Source of the DNA: Sphingobacteriales bacterium TSM_CSS | GTDB lineage: Bacteria > Bacteroidota > Bacteroidia > Chitinophagales > UBA2359 | NCBI GenBank assembly: GCA_002212985.1 | Contig: NBMY01000078.1 | Span: forward strand, 1 to 35,186 | DNA: 35,186 nt | Direction of reading: 5' to 3' | In this document: in pieces, positions 16,261-25,067 of the stretch | Position numbering within the stretch: the first letter of the stretch is position 1 | How the letters are laid out: each line of letters begins with the position of its first letter | Notes under the pieces: generated by a model | The model's input: the letters and a program-made list of their open reading frames with translations, nothing else | The model's database searches: none | What the model was told of the DNA's origin: nothing | Made by a program: the position numbers and the translations under genes

Positions 16261-16276
16261 CCAAAAGCCAAAACTT

Positions 16277-17512
16277 ATGCAAATCATTAAAACATACCGT
16301 TATACATTGGAGAAATACAAAACGCCGTCAAGCCAGCATATTTGCCCGAATTGCGGAAAAAAAGAACTTGTACTTTACATTGACACCCACACCGGCAACC
16401 ACATTGCGCCGGAGGTTGGCAAGTGCAACAGGGTAAATAAATGCGGGTATCGCTACACACCGAAACAGTATTTTGAGCAGCACGGGCAGCCGGAAACATG
16501 GCAGCCACAGAGCCGTAAACAATGGCAACCACTGCCAGCCAAAAAGTTTAGCACAATAGACCGGGCAACGGTAAAAGCCAGCCTAACTAATTACGATGCA
16601 AATAATTTTGTACAATTCCTTTTGTCTAAATTCGGGCACGATGCCACCAAACATGTAATACAAAACTATTTTATAGGAACGTCAAAAAATTGGGAGGGTG
16701 CAACAGTGTTTTGGCAAATTGACACCACAGGCAAAGCAAGGGCAGGTAAAATGTTTTTGTACGATGCCACCACCGGCAAAAGGGACAAACAAAAACTTAA
16801 TTGGGTACACTCAATTTTGAAGCTCCAAAACTTTGAACTTAAACAATGCCTGTTTGGTGAACACCTATTGAGCCAGCCTCAAAACGTAGGTAAACCGGTT
16901 GCTATTGTGGAAAGTGAAAAAACGGCTATAATTGCCAGCCTGTATTTACCGATGTATGTATGGTTAGCCACCGGCGGAATGTGTAATTTAAATACTGAAA
17001 GATTGCAAGCGGCAAAGGGCAGGCAGGTATATTTGTTTCCTGATTTGAAAGCAGGGTACAAAGCATGGCAGGAAAAAGCGAATGTATTAAAAGAAGCAGG
17101 GTACAACGTAAAAGCAAACAACATGCTAAAGGATAGGGCGACACCAGATGCAATAAACGCCGGGTTAGATATTGCGGACTACCTTTTACACTTTGACTTA
17201 ACAGACTTTTTACAGCGCACCCAGCCAGCACCACCGGCGCAAACATTGGAGGGGCACGGCATACACGATGCCAGATTAAAAGAAGTGGTTAATTTTATCG
17301 TCAATAACCCGATGCCTTACCCGTTGGAAGTAGCAGAGGGGTATATATTGCGAACGGGACAAGAAGTCATAGACTTTTTCGAGATATGTATAAAAAAAGC
17401 TATTGCAAAACAGCCAGAGCCGGACAATATATTTTTAACTACATTGGAAACGGTCAAAAATTGGGTTGTAAGCAACTATTTTGAGGCGAACGGCATACCT
17501 ATTAAGGCATAA
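16277..17512 (+). CDS. Zinc-finger/Toprim-like protein, DUF6371-like
   Basis: This 411-residue protein resembles the DUF6371 group found in Bacteroidota mobile elements, a primase-like architecture. An N-terminal zinc ribbon has C23, C26, C50 and C56 (CPNCGKKEL..., KCNRVNKCGY). A Toprim-like fold follows at about 205-300 with VESEKTA (E212, K215) and YLFPDLKAG (D256); the usual DxD pair reads D-L-K, so catalytic primase activity is uncertain. ATG 16277 is chosen because the upstream frame (to 16169) runs through the palindrome. It likely works with the SF3 helicase encoded just before. It has a normal length for such proteins. Confidence 0.75.
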   Translation: MQIIKTYRYTLEKYKTPSSQHICPNCGKKELVLYIDTHTGNHIAPEVGKCNRVNKCGYRYTPKQYFEQHGQPETWQPQSRKQWQPLPAKKFSTIDRATVKASLTNYDANNFVQFLLSKFGHDATKHVIQNYFIGTSKNWEGATVFWQIDTTGKARAGKMFLYDATTGKRDKQKLNWVHSILKLQNFELKQCLFGEHLLSQPQNVGKPVAIVESEKTAIIASLYLPMYVWLATGGMCNLNTERLQAAKGRQVYLFPDLKAGYKAWQEKANVLKEAGYNVKANNMLKDRATPDAINAGLDIADYLLHFDLTDFLQRTQPAPPAQTLEGHGIHDARLKEVVNFIVNNPMPYPLEVAEGYILRTGQEVIDFFEICIKKAIAKQPEPDNIFLTTLETVKNWVVSNYFEANGIPIKA

Positions 17513-17549
17513 GCAAAGCCCGTCAAAACGATTAAAAAACGGTAACAAT

Positions 17550-17867
17550 ATGAAATTTAGCAAAGACTACCAACCCGAAAACAGGCGCAAACCAAACCCG
17601 ATAACTGACAAATTGCGCCGTTTATTAAAACAGCCTCATAATGCCGAAATGACAAAAGCAGAGGCAATTTTAAACACTTTGATTAATGAAGCCATAGGCG
17701 GCAACGTTCGGGCAATACAACTAATTTTTGAACGATTGGAGGGTAAGCCATTGCAGGCGTTAAGCATTGAGCAGACAAACAACCATTTGCCAGATGTGAT
17801 AATTTTACCGGCAAACAACAGCAAGCCGCCCTACTATAACGAAAGTGATATACCAGACGATTTGTAA
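17550..17867 (+). CDS. DUF5681-like small protein
   Basis: The 105-residue protein begins MKFSKDYQPENRRKPNPITDK, a basic N-terminus of the DUF5681 type (x-QPENRG/RKP), a family common in phages and elements and sometimes described as small-terminase-like. The middle is helical with TLINEAIGGNVRAIQLIFERLEGKP (about 47-71), and the tail is acidic and proline-rich. It is the last gene of the element and is followed by a strong terminator. A role in DNA binding or packaging is inference from the family. Confidence 0.75.
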   Translation: MKFSKDYQPENRRKPNPITDKLRRLLKQPHNAEMTKAEAILNTLINEAIGGNVRAIQLIFERLEGKPLQALSIEQTNNHLPDVIILPANNSKPPYYNESDIPDDL

Positions 17868-17886
17868 AAGACAAACAAACAATGCT

Positions 17887-17919
17887 GCCCGATACTTTAA
17901 ACGGTATCGGGCTTTTTTT
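17887..17919 (+). terminator. Rho-independent terminator ending the element's gene block
   Basis: A perfect 9-bp stem GCCCGATAC/GTATCGGGC with an 8-base loop is followed by seven T residues, 20 bases after the last stop codon. Confidence 0.9.
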
Positions 17920-17924
17920 GGCAG

Positions 17925-17967
17925 TGTAACAACTGTAACACACTGTTACAGTGTTACACCTGTTACA
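17925..17967. repeat. Cluster of TGTAAC/GTTACA repeats
   Basis: TGTAAC occurs at 17925 and 17934, and its complement GTTACA at 17945, 17953 and 17962, with 8-11 base spacing. Close to helical spacing and near the element's end, they may be arm-type integrase sites or replication iterons. Confidence 0.5.
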
Positions 17968-18057
17968 ATAGGGCAGGCGCAAAAATACAGCCAACACAAA
18001 GTAAATAAATTTAATGAAATGCCAAATACTGATACTTTTAATCATACCGAACGCTGA

Positions 18058-18083
18058 AAGCCTTTAAAAATAAGGCTATTTTT
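18058..18083 (+). terminator. Weak hairpin at the right end of the element
   Basis: AGCCTT pairs with AAGGCT around TAAAAAT and is followed by ATTTTTGTTTT. It would stop element transcripts entering the M23 gene, which is transcribed toward it. Confidence 0.5.
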
Positions 18084-18099
18084 GTTTTAAAGATAAACA
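18079..18099 (+). repeat. Candidate attR
   Basis: Right copy of the 21-base repeat, 19 of 21 bases like attL, with core TAAAGATAAACA at 18088-18099. It lies 26 bases before the end of the M23 peptidase gene. Confidence 0.65.
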
Positions 18100-18124
18100 A
18101 ATTAAGAAAAACACCGCTTTTCAC

Positions 18125-18934
18125 CTACGATACCGAAGAATTAGGTACGGTTCGGGCAAATTTAAGCCGATTGTAAAACTGAACCGGGCAAAGTCGGTTA
18201 TCGGGTTCGTAGCGGTAATAACTTATATGCAAATGTGTTTGAGAGCGCTCTTTATACGCATTAGCGCCGGTGCGTCCCACTGTGCCAATAATCTGTCCGG
18301 GTTTTACAATATCACCCGGCTTTACCAACACATCTTCGTTATGGGCATAGTAGAAAAAGCTGTTTTCATTTGCGTTGTACAACCAAATGTATTTCCCGCC
18401 CCTTTGCGTACTGCCCAAATGCCAATTGGGTTCGGTGGCAATAATTATACCGCCGGTAACGGCCAGCACATTGGCTTTGCGGCTGGTTCGGTCATCAATG
18501 CCGTCGTTGTTTAAATCTCGAATAAAAATGTCGTAAGCAGGGTGTCCGGGATTAATGCCTCTGTCAAAAAAAGAACATCCATTGTCAACAAACCCATATT
18601 TGTCGCGGGCTGTACCCCCTACGTTGCGAATGCTATACCCTTGTATAGGGAAATACCACGAAGTATCGGCGCAATAGGCGGCGCTATTGCGCAGGTAATA
18701 TTCCCGTAGGGGTGCAATAATAGAGTCAAGGGTAATTTCTGCTTCATCGGGTAAAATATGTCCTTTGGGCAGGTCTTTGTTCAGCCTGTCAAAAGCATTA
18801 CACAATTCTAATATCTTACTGAATTCAGAATCTTCTGCAGCAACTTTACCCGTTGCAGCCTCCCGGCAAGAGACCACTTGCAAATAAAACGCTGCAACAA
18901 CCAACAACATTGCTGCAAACTTGAAACTTGTCAT
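18125..18934 (-). CDS. M23 family metallopeptidase, lipoprotein
   Basis: M23 (LytM/lysostaphin) enzymes are zinc endopeptidases that cut peptidoglycan cross-links. Starting at ATG 18934 gives a 269-residue protein with a lipoprotein signal (hydrophobic 6-20, lipobox VVSC, C23); the frame also opens at 18967. Zinc and catalytic residues are visible: H131-x3-D135 (HPAYD), H198 (YYAHNED) and H234-L-H236 (THLHIS), plus the KPGDIVKPGQIIGTVGRTGA loop. All key residues are present, so it should be active. A DLNNDGIDD insert at about 141-148 resembles a calcium-binding loop, an oddity in this position. It is downstream of the LD-carboxypeptidase gene on the same strand, suggesting a cell-wall remodelling pair. 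Confidence 0.9.
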   Translation of the reverse strand: MTSFKFAAMLLVVAAFYLQVVSCREAATGKVAAEDSEFSKILELCNAFDRLNKDLPKGHILPDEAEITLDSIIAPLREYYLRNSAAYCADTSWYFPIQGYSIRNVGGTARDKYGFVDNGCSFFDRGINPGHPAYDIFIRDLNNDGIDDRTSRKANVLAVTGGIIIATEPNWHLGSTQRGGKYIWLYNANENSFFYYAHNEDVLVKPGDIVKPGQIIGTVGRTGANAYKERSQTHLHISYYRYEPDNRLCPVQFYNRLKFARTVPNSSVS

Positions 18935-19096
18935 GCAGGAATCACCATATATAAATCCAAAAAACATAAAAAAAGTTTACAAAACAATAGGATGAGATCA
19001 AACCAAGAACGTTGTTCAAAAGACGTACAGTAGTTAAAAAAAGTGACCGATTTTTTCTTATTTCGAAAAAAAATACCTTGCGCGGGGCATTTACAG

Positions 19097-20080
19097 TTAA
19101 TGTTTCGTTATTTCGAGAGTTACCCTGCTATCATTTGCAGAAATACGGGCTGTACCGCCAACCGCAAAAGTAAACATGGGCATGGTATGTCCAAAATCGG
19201 CATTGGCAATTACAGGTATGTTTTTAAGTTCTTTTTTGGAGGCAATAATTTTCTCTAACAAAGGGCGGCGCATACCGCTTGTTTTTTCAAAACGGCCTAT
19301 GACCAACGCTTTAATTCCCCGCGCATCGGGTAAATGCAGCAGCGATTGAAGGTCGCGGTCAAAAATAAAGGGGTTGCTTGCCTCATCGTCTTCCAGAAAC
19401 AAGATACTGTTTTCAAGCAGCGGCATAAATTCAGTTCCCTGCAAGAGGTTTAACGTACACAAGTTACCACCTATGCAGGTGCCCTCGGCTTGGCCGGACT
19501 GTATAACCCAATAACCTTCATTGGACATAAACTTGCGGTTTATCTGGTCGGCATACCATTCATCATTGCTCCAATAATCCGAAGGTTTAATGGTGAACGG
19601 CGCATCGGAAAATAAACATTGCTGTACTCCATTGGCAATATAGGCAAATCCTTGCTCCATTCCGAAGGTAGAAAAAGCCGGTCCCGAATAAGTTACCAAA
19701 CCTGTTTTGGCATAAATGGCACAGCTAAGGGCGGTAATATCGCTATAGCCGCACAATATTTTGGGGTTTCGGGCAATAAGGTCATAATCCAGATACCTGA
19801 GTAACTGGTTAGAATTAAAACCGCCAATGGTTGCAAATATTGCCTGAACCGATGTATCGGAAAAGGCATTGTGCAAATCGGAAATTCGGCTTTCTAACGA
19901 TGAAGAAATAAATTCATCAACTTCCGATGCATGTTCGGAAAATGAAACTTTCAACCCCATTTGCGCCATTTTAGATACGGCCAGCCGTATGTTTTCGGCC
20001 GAAATCATGGAAAGGCTTCGGGCAGGAGAAACTACCCGTATTTGGCTGCCATAGGTCAGTTTTGGAGGAAAAATTGCCAT
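19097..20080 (-). CDS. LD-carboxypeptidase, S66 family (MccF-like)
   Basis: S66 peptidases either trim murein tetrapeptides (LdcA) or cleave toxic peptide-nucleotides such as microcin C7 (MccF). The 327-residue protein has the Ser-Glu-His triad in order: S113 in GYSDITAL, E230 in FLEDDE and H298 in DFGHTMPM. The N-terminal RVVSPARSLSMIS and IGGFNSNQLL segments resemble the MccF branch more than classic LdcA. No signal peptide is visible, so it is cytoplasmic. It lies upstream of the M23 gene on the same strand; the 160-base gap shows no clear terminator. Which of recycling or peptide-antibiotic detoxification it performs cannot be decided here. Confidence 0.9.
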   Translation of the reverse strand: MAIFPPKLTYGSQIRVVSPARSLSMISAENIRLAVSKMAQMGLKVSFSEHASEVDEFISSSLESRISDLHNAFSDTSVQAIFATIGGFNSNQLLRYLDYDLIARNPKILCGYSDITALSCAIYAKTGLVTYSGPAFSTFGMEQGFAYIANGVQQCLFSDAPFTIKPSDYWSNDEWYADQINRKFMSNEGYWVIQSGQAEGTCIGGNLCTLNLLQGTEFMPLLENSILFLEDDEASNPFIFDRDLQSLLHLPDARGIKALVIGRFEKTSGMRRPLLEKIIASKKELKNIPVIANADFGHTMPMFTFAVGGTARISANDSRVTLEITKH

Positions 20081-20266
20081 TTTGAAAAGAGTTTAAACCC
20101 GGTTTGCGCCAAAAAGCTGTTTGCCGGAAAGCTGTACATCAAAAAACTAATTACCACTACAATTGTTTATTAAATATTGCAGCGGGCTTAGACCGCACAA
20201 AATAGGCACTCGTTGCAAAAGACGAATAATAATGGTGCAATACTGTGACAAAAGTAAGAAACATTG

Positions 20267-20274
20267 TAACTTTG
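20267..20274 (+). promoter_or_regulatory. -7 box of the nuo operon
   Basis: TAACTTTG matches TAnnTTTG exactly, 45 bases upstream of nuoA. TGTG at 20244-20247 is at the right distance for a poor -33 box. Confidence 0.5.
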
Positions 20275-20311
20275 CACCCCATTTTGCTCAATATTCTTTA
20301 AATAATGTGTT

Positions 20312-20683
20312 ATGGTTCAGTTAGATGTAGATATGGCATACCTGGGCATTGTGGCACAATTTTTGGCTGCTTTAGCTTTTATTGGCTTTACTTATACGGT
20401 CATTGCACTCATAACACCCAAGCGGTATTCAGAGAATAAGGCCTCCAGTTTTGAATGCGGCATAGAAACACAAGATAATGCGCGCGTGCCTTTTTCGGTA
20501 AAATACTTCCTTGTGGCCATTCTTTTTGTTTTGTTCGATGTGGAAGTGGTATTTCTGTACCCTTGGGCAGTGAACTTTAAACATTTTGGTTGGTTTGGTT
20601 TAATTGAAATGGCGGTGTTTATTACCTTTTTCCTGAGCGGTTTTTTGTACGTGATAAAAAGAGGTGTCTTGTATTGGGATTAA
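20312..20683 (+). CDS. nuoA: NADH-quinone oxidoreductase subunit A
   Basis: NuoA is a small membrane subunit at the junction of the peripheral and membrane arms of respiratory complex I. The 123 residues form three membrane helices (about 8-29, 66-88, 94-115). The signature FECGIETQDNARVPFSVKYF runs into FDVEVVFLYPWA, with conserved acidic residues. It is the first gene of the 14-gene nuo operon and follows a clear promoter box; nuoB begins 48 bases later. Confidence 0.97.
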   Translation: MVQLDVDMAYLGIVAQFLAALAFIGFTYTVIALITPKRYSENKASSFECGIETQDNARVPFSVKYFLVAILFVLFDVEVVFLYPWAVNFKHFGWFGLIEMAVFITFFLSGFLYVIKRGVLYWD

Positions 20684-20731
20684 GTGAAGCGCCGCCCCGT
20701 TTGATTAACTGATTGCAAAAAACAAAATTGT

Positions 20732-21271
20732 ATGCAAGCCAACATAGTTTCTCCCCCGCAGGGTATAGAAGGAAGCGGTTTTTTTGCCACCCGTTTTGAC
20801 GAAGTTATAGGGCTGGCACGTAAAAACTCTATATGGCCGTTGCCCTTTGCCACTTCATGTTGCGGCATTGAGTTTATGGCCACAATGGGTTCTCACTACG
20901 ATTTTTCGAGATTTGGCTCTGAACGCCCCAGTTTTTCGCCCCGGCAAGCCGATTTGTTGATGGTAATGGGCACCATTGCCAAAAAAATGGGGCCCGTATT
21001 AAAGCAAGTGTATGAGCAAATGGCAGAACCCCGATGGGTAATTGCCGTAGGTGCCTGCGCATCATCGGGCGGCATTTTCGATACCTACTCGGTATTGCAG
21101 GGTATAGACAAGGTAATTCCGGTAGATGTTTATGTGCCCGGCTGCCCGCCAAGACCCGAAGCCATTATTGACGGATTTTTGAAAATTCAGGAACTCGTAG
21201 GAAAAGAACCGCTGCGCCGTCGCTACTCCGAAGAATACCAACACCTGCTCAACTCTTACCATATCCAATAA
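20732..21271 (+). CDS. nuoB: NADH-quinone oxidoreductase subunit B
   Basis: NuoB carries the terminal 4Fe-4S cluster N2 that passes electrons to menaquinone. All four ligands are visible: C43-C44 ([10 protein letters not shown]), C109 (GACASSGG) and C138 ([10 protein letters not shown]). The 179 residues are a normal length, with no extension or fusion. The subunit is peripheral on the cytoplasmic side and contacts NuoCD and NuoH. Gene order A-B-C-D is canonical. Confidence 0.98.
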   Translation: MQANIVSPPQGIEGSGFFATRFDEVIGLARKNSIWPLPFATSCCGIEFMATMGSHYDFSRFGSERPSFSPRQADLLMVMGTIAKKMGPVLKQVYEQMAEPRWVIAVGACASSGGIFDTYSVLQGIDKVIPVDVYVPGCPPRPEAIIDGFLKIQELVGKEPLRRRYSEEYQHLLNSYHIQ

Positions 21272-21310
21272 TCCGGCACCGCCTACATTATAACCTACAA
21301 CCCTCTGTCT

Positions 21311-21829
21311 ATGCCCCTTAGCAGCGCCGAAATAACCCAAAACCTGCAAACACGTTTTGGTCACGACATTCTCCTTTCCGAAACCGGACACAACTACCTG
21401 CCTACTTTTACCTGCAACCGCCAAATAATTGCCGATTTATTGGGGTACCTGAAACAACACCCGGTATTGCAATTTAACTTCCTTACCGACCTTTGCGGCG
21501 TTCATTACCCCCAAAATGAACCCGATCGGGAGTTTTGCGTGGTTTACCACCTGCACAGCTGGATAAACAACATAAGAATTAAATTAAAGGTATTTTGTGC
21601 CAAAACCGACTGCAAAGTGCCATCGGCAACTGCCGTGTTTCCTGCTGCCAATTGGATGGAGCGCGAAACTTTTGACTTTTTCGGAATTGAGTTTGAAGGA
21701 CACCCAAACCTGAAACGGATTTTAAATGTGGACGAAATGGATTTCTTTCCCATGCGTAAGGAATACCCGCTTGAAGAGCAAACCCGAACCGATAAAAACG
21801 ACAAAATGTTTGGAAGGCATAACTCCTGA
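21311..21829 (+). CDS. nuoC: NADH-quinone oxidoreductase subunit C
   Basis: NuoC is the 30-kDa-type connecting subunit of the peripheral arm. The 172 residues show the diagnostic WMERETFDFFGIEFEGHPNL (about 117-136) and RILNVDEMDFFPMRKEYPLEE near the C-terminus. It is separate from nuoD here, unlike the fused nuoCD of Escherichia coli. The stop lies just before the nuoD start, so the two are probably coupled. Confidence 0.96.
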   Translation: MPLSSAEITQNLQTRFGHDILLSETGHNYLPTFTCNRQIIADLLGYLKQHPVLQFNFLTDLCGVHYPQNEPDREFCVVYHLHSWINNIRIKLKVFCAKTDCKVPSATAVFPAANWMERETFDFFGIEFEGHPNLKRILNVDEMDFFPMRKEYPLEEQTRTDKNDKMFGRHNS

Positions 21830-21870
21830 AACTTTTGCAAACCAATACTATTTTACCTAACCCCTACCCT

Positions 21871-23067
21871 ATGCCACGCATTTTTGCCGATAACGACCCC
21901 CAAAGCCTGCATACCACCCTTAACCTGGGACCTACTCACCCCGCCACGCATGGCATTTTCCAAAACGTGCTGCAAATGGATGGCGAGCGTATTATCAGCA
22001 GCGAACAAACCATTGGTTATATTCACCGCGCTTTTGAAAAACTGGCCGAATACCGCCCTTACTACCAAATTACACCCCTAACCGACCGCCTTAACTACTG
22101 CTCGGCGCCCATTAACAACATGGGGTGGCACATGACCGTAGAAAAATTGCTGGGAATTGAAACCCCAAAACGGGTAGATTATATAAGGGTAATTATTATG
22201 GAACTTGCCCGAATTGCAGACCACCTCATTTGCAACAGCATTCTGGGTGTAGATACCGGAGCACTTACCGGCTTCCTGTACTGCATGGAAGAAAGAGAAA
22301 AAATTTACGATATTTGGGAAGAAATCTGCGGCTCAAGGCTTACCACCAACATTGGGCGCATTGGCGGCATGGAGCGCGATTTTAACGAGCGCGCCATGCT
22401 TAAACTTAAAAAATTTCTGGCAGATTTTCCGCAAAATTTTAAAGAATTTGAACGCCTGCTCAACCGAAACCGCATTTTCATGGACAGAACCATTGGCGTA
22501 GGCGACTATTCTGCCCAGTTTGCCATGGATTGGGGCTTTACCGGACCCTGCCTGCGTGCCGCCGGCGTTGATTACGATGTAAGGGTAATGGAACCCTACG
22601 CTTCTTACCAGGATTTTGAATTTGACATACCCATAGGTACCAACGGCGATACTTATGACCGCTACATGGTGCGAAACGAAGAAATATGGCAGAGCCTGCG
22701 CATTATTCATCAGGCGCTGGAAAAACTGCCGCCCGGCCCCTACCATGCCGATGTACCCAAATATTTCCTGCCGCCCAAAGACGAAGTATATCATAATATG
22801 GAAGCCCTTATTTACCACTTTAAAATTGTAATGGGCGAAATTGACATGCCGGCAGCCGAACTGTATTTTGCCGTAGAAGGTGGCAATGGTGAATTGGGCT
22901 TCTATGTCATCAGCGACGGCGGACGCACTCCCTACCGACTGCATTTCAGAAGACCTTGTTTTGTGAGCTATCAGGCATACCCCGAACTTGTTAAAGGACA
23001 ACTGCTGTCTGATGCCATTGTTACCATGAGCAGCTTTAACGTAATTGCCGGCGAATTGGATGCCTGA
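21871..23067 (+). CDS. nuoD: NADH-quinone oxidoreductase subunit D
   Basis: NuoD is the 49-kDa subunit that forms the quinone-binding site with NuoB. Hallmarks are LNLGPTHPATHGIFQ near the N-terminus, GYIHRAFEKLAEYR and the C-terminal SFNVIAGELDA. ATG at 21871 gives 398 residues; a TTG at 21835 would add 12 residues (410) and lies five bases after the nuoC stop, so translational coupling from there is possible. The usual NuoD starts close to the TLNLGPTHP strand, favouring the shorter form. No key residue seems missing. Confidence 0.96.
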   Translation: MPRIFADNDPQSLHTTLNLGPTHPATHGIFQNVLQMDGERIISSEQTIGYIHRAFEKLAEYRPYYQITPLTDRLNYCSAPINNMGWHMTVEKLLGIETPKRVDYIRVIIMELARIADHLICNSILGVDTGALTGFLYCMEEREKIYDIWEEICGSRLTTNIGRIGGMERDFNERAMLKLKKFLADFPQNFKEFERLLNRNRIFMDRTIGVGDYSAQFAMDWGFTGPCLRAAGVDYDVRVMEPYASYQDFEFDIPIGTNGDTYDRYMVRNEEIWQSLRIIHQALEKLPPGPYHADVPKYFLPPKDEVYHNMEALIYHFKIVMGEIDMPAAELYFAVEGGNGELGFYVISDGGRTPYRLHFRRPCFVSYQAYPELVKGQLLSDAIVTMSSFNVIAGELDA

Positions 23068-23107
23068 TAACCAACCCTATGTATCAATCACCGAAAACTG
23101 AAAATAC

Positions 23108-23608
23108 ATGAACCCGTTTTCTGAAAAAACCATGGAACAAATAGCCGCCATCATAAAAAAATATCCCGAAGGCAAACATAAATCGGCGCTTTTACCGGTG
23201 TTGCATCTGGCACAACGTGAGCGCAACGGCTACCTAAGCGTTGAAACCATGAACGAGGTAGCCGCCATGCTGAACTTAGAACCGGTAGAGGTGTATGAAG
23301 TTGCCACCTTTTACAGTATGTTTAACCTTCAACCCGTTGGTCGGTTTGTATTGGAAGTTTGCCGCACAAGCCCGTGCTGCATAGTTGGCGGTGAGCAAAT
23401 AATGGACTACCTGAAACAAAAACTCAGCATTTCCGAAGGCGAAACCACTCCCGACGGCTTGTTTACCATAAAACCCATGGAGTGCTTAGGCTCGTGCGGA
23501 ACGGGACCTGTACTGCAAATCCTTGAAAAATTTTACGAAAACCTTACCGAAGCCAAAATTGACGAAATAATAGCCGATTGCAAACAACAACATGCAGTAC
23601 TAAATTAA
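23108..23608 (+). CDS. nuoE: NADH-quinone oxidoreductase subunit E
   Basis: NuoE is a thioredoxin-like subunit binding the 2Fe-2S cluster N1a beside NuoF. The four ligands are C85 and C90 (VCRTSPC) and C126 and C130 (ECLGSC). The 166 residues are of normal size. Presence of nuoE, F and G shows that this complex takes electrons from NADH rather than ferredoxin. Confidence 0.97.
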   Translation: MNPFSEKTMEQIAAIIKKYPEGKHKSALLPVLHLAQRERNGYLSVETMNEVAAMLNLEPVEVYEVATFYSMFNLQPVGRFVLEVCRTSPCCIVGGEQIMDYLKQKLSISEGETTPDGLFTIKPMECLGSCGTGPVLQILEKFYENLTEAKIDEIIADCKQQHAVLN

Positions 23609-23666
23609 GCAGCCCCGTACACAGCAACAAACCTGAAAAGGCAAAATATATAATTCCATAACAGTT

Positions 23667-25010
23667 ATGCCTCAAAAGATATTTCTTGAACATACCGGAA
23701 AAGCCGATTTAACTCAAATAGAACACTACCTTAAATTTGGCGGCTATAGTTCCGTAGCCAAAGCGCTCAATACCCTTACTCCGGAAGAAGTGGTGGCCGA
23801 GGTAAAAAAATCGGGGTTGCGCGGGCGGGGCGGCGCCGGTTTTTCAACCGGCATGAAATGGTCTTTCCTCGATAAAAAATCGGGCAACCCGGCCTACCTT
23901 GTCTGCAATGCCGATGAAAGCGAACCCGGCACCTTTAAAGACCGCTACCTCATGGAGTTCAACCCGCACATGCTCCTTGAAGGCATGATTGTATCGGCCT
24001 ATGCCTTGGCGGCCAACACTGCCTACATTTACATAAGGGGCGAGTACTGGTACTTGATAGACATACTTGAAAAAGCCATTGCACAGGCACATGCAAAAGG
24101 GTTTTTAGGCAAAAACATACTGGGCAAACCCTATTCACTCGAAATTTATGTGCACCCCGGCGCCGGAGCTTATATTTGCGGCGAAGAAACCGCCCTGCTT
24201 GAATCTTTAGAAGGCAAACGGGGCAACCCTCGCATAAAACCTCCTTTTCCGGCGGTTTACGGGCTGTATGGCTGCCCTACGGTGGTAAACAATGTAGAAA
24301 CCCTTGCCGCTGTTCCTTGGATAATAAATAACGGCAGCGCTGCTTATGCCACCATAGGCATAGGCGCAAGCACCGGCACCAAGCTCATATCGGCCTGCGG
24401 AAATGTAAAAAAAAGAGGTGTCTATGAAATTGAACTGGGTTTACCGGTTGAAGAATTTATTTTTTCCGATGAGTACTGCGGCGGAATGGCCAATGGCAAA
24501 AAACTGAAAGCCTGTGTTCCCGGCGGCTCATCGGTGCCTGTATTGCCGGCGCACCTGTTGCTGAAAACCGAAAAAGGAGAACCCCGCCTTTTAACCTACG
24601 AATCACTGGCCGACGGCGGATTTAAAACCGGTTCTATGCTGGGTTCGGGTGGTTTTATTGTGTATGACCATGAGCAATGCATGGTGCGCAACACCTGGAA
24701 CTTTACCCGCTTTTACCGCCACGAAAGCTGCGGGCAGTGCAGCCCCTGCCGGGAGGGAACCGGCTGGATGGAAAAAATATTGTACAAAATTGAAACCGGC
24801 AAAGGCAATATGGCAGACATTGACCTTTTGTGGGATATTCAGCGCCGCATAGAAGGCAATACCATTTGCCCCCTTGGCGATGCAGCAGCCTGGCCGGTGG
24901 CATCGGCCATACGCCATTTCAGGCATGAATTTGAATGGCATGTTACCAACCCCGCAGAAGCCACAAAACCCGGCGCTGTTTATAACGGAAATTTACTAAG
25001 CGTAGTATAA
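23667..25010 (+). CDS. nuoF: NADH-quinone oxidoreductase subunit F
   Basis: NuoF holds FMN, the NADH site and 4Fe-4S cluster N3. The glycine-rich GLRGRGGAGFSTGMKW (50-64) is the FMN/NADH loop, GEETALLESLEGKRGNPRIKPPFPA (172-196) is the second signature, and the N3 ligands are C355, C358, C361 (ESCGQCSPCREG) and C401. The 447 residues match the family. All motifs are intact. It is located between nuoE and nuoG in standard order. Confidence 0.97.
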   Translation: MPQKIFLEHTGKADLTQIEHYLKFGGYSSVAKALNTLTPEEVVAEVKKSGLRGRGGAGFSTGMKWSFLDKKSGNPAYLVCNADESEPGTFKDRYLMEFNPHMLLEGMIVSAYALAANTAYIYIRGEYWYLIDILEKAIAQAHAKGFLGKNILGKPYSLEIYVHPGAGAYICGEETALLESLEGKRGNPRIKPPFPAVYGLYGCPTVVNNVETLAAVPWIINNGSAAYATIGIGASTGTKLISACGNVKKRGVYEIELGLPVEEFIFSDEYCGGMANGKKLKACVPGGSSVPVLPAHLLLKTEKGEPRLLTYESLADGGFKTGSMLGSGGFIVYDHEQCMVRNTWNFTRFYRHESCGQCSPCREGTGWMEKILYKIETGKGNMADIDLLWDIQRRIEGNTICPLGDAAAWPVASAIRHFRHEFEWHVTNPAEATKPGAVYNGNLLSVV

Positions 25011-25067
25011 CCTTATCTTAACCTGTAAACAGCATTTTTACCCTGTACATAAAAACAACCACCCAAT

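Larger units (their letters stand above)
11811..18099. mobile_element. Integrated element with tyrosine recombinase and P4-type replication genes
   Basis: About 6.3 kb is flanked by near-identical 21-base direct repeats at 11811-11831 and 18079-18099 (19 of 21 bases, core TAAAGATAAACA identical), consistent with attL and attR. The integrase lies next to the left end, as is usual. Inside are a membrane protein, an excisionase-type HTH protein, a P4/D5-type primase-helicase, a zinc-finger/Toprim protein and a DUF5681-like protein, all on the plus strand. No capsid, tail, conjugation or relaxase genes are present. This fits a phage satellite or small integrative element that relies on a helper. 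The target is intergenic, between the LRR terminator and the M23 gene. Cargo function is unclear. Confidence 0.75.

Noticed and set aside
16169..16276. N-terminal extension of the zinc-finger/Toprim protein
   Set aside because: The extra 36 residues are encoded by the palindrome and A/T hairpin; the protein with ATG at 16277 starts normally.
22333..23001. 222-residue minus-strand open frame inside nuoD
   Set aside because: It is the antisense shadow of a well-conserved gene and lacks any recognisable motif.
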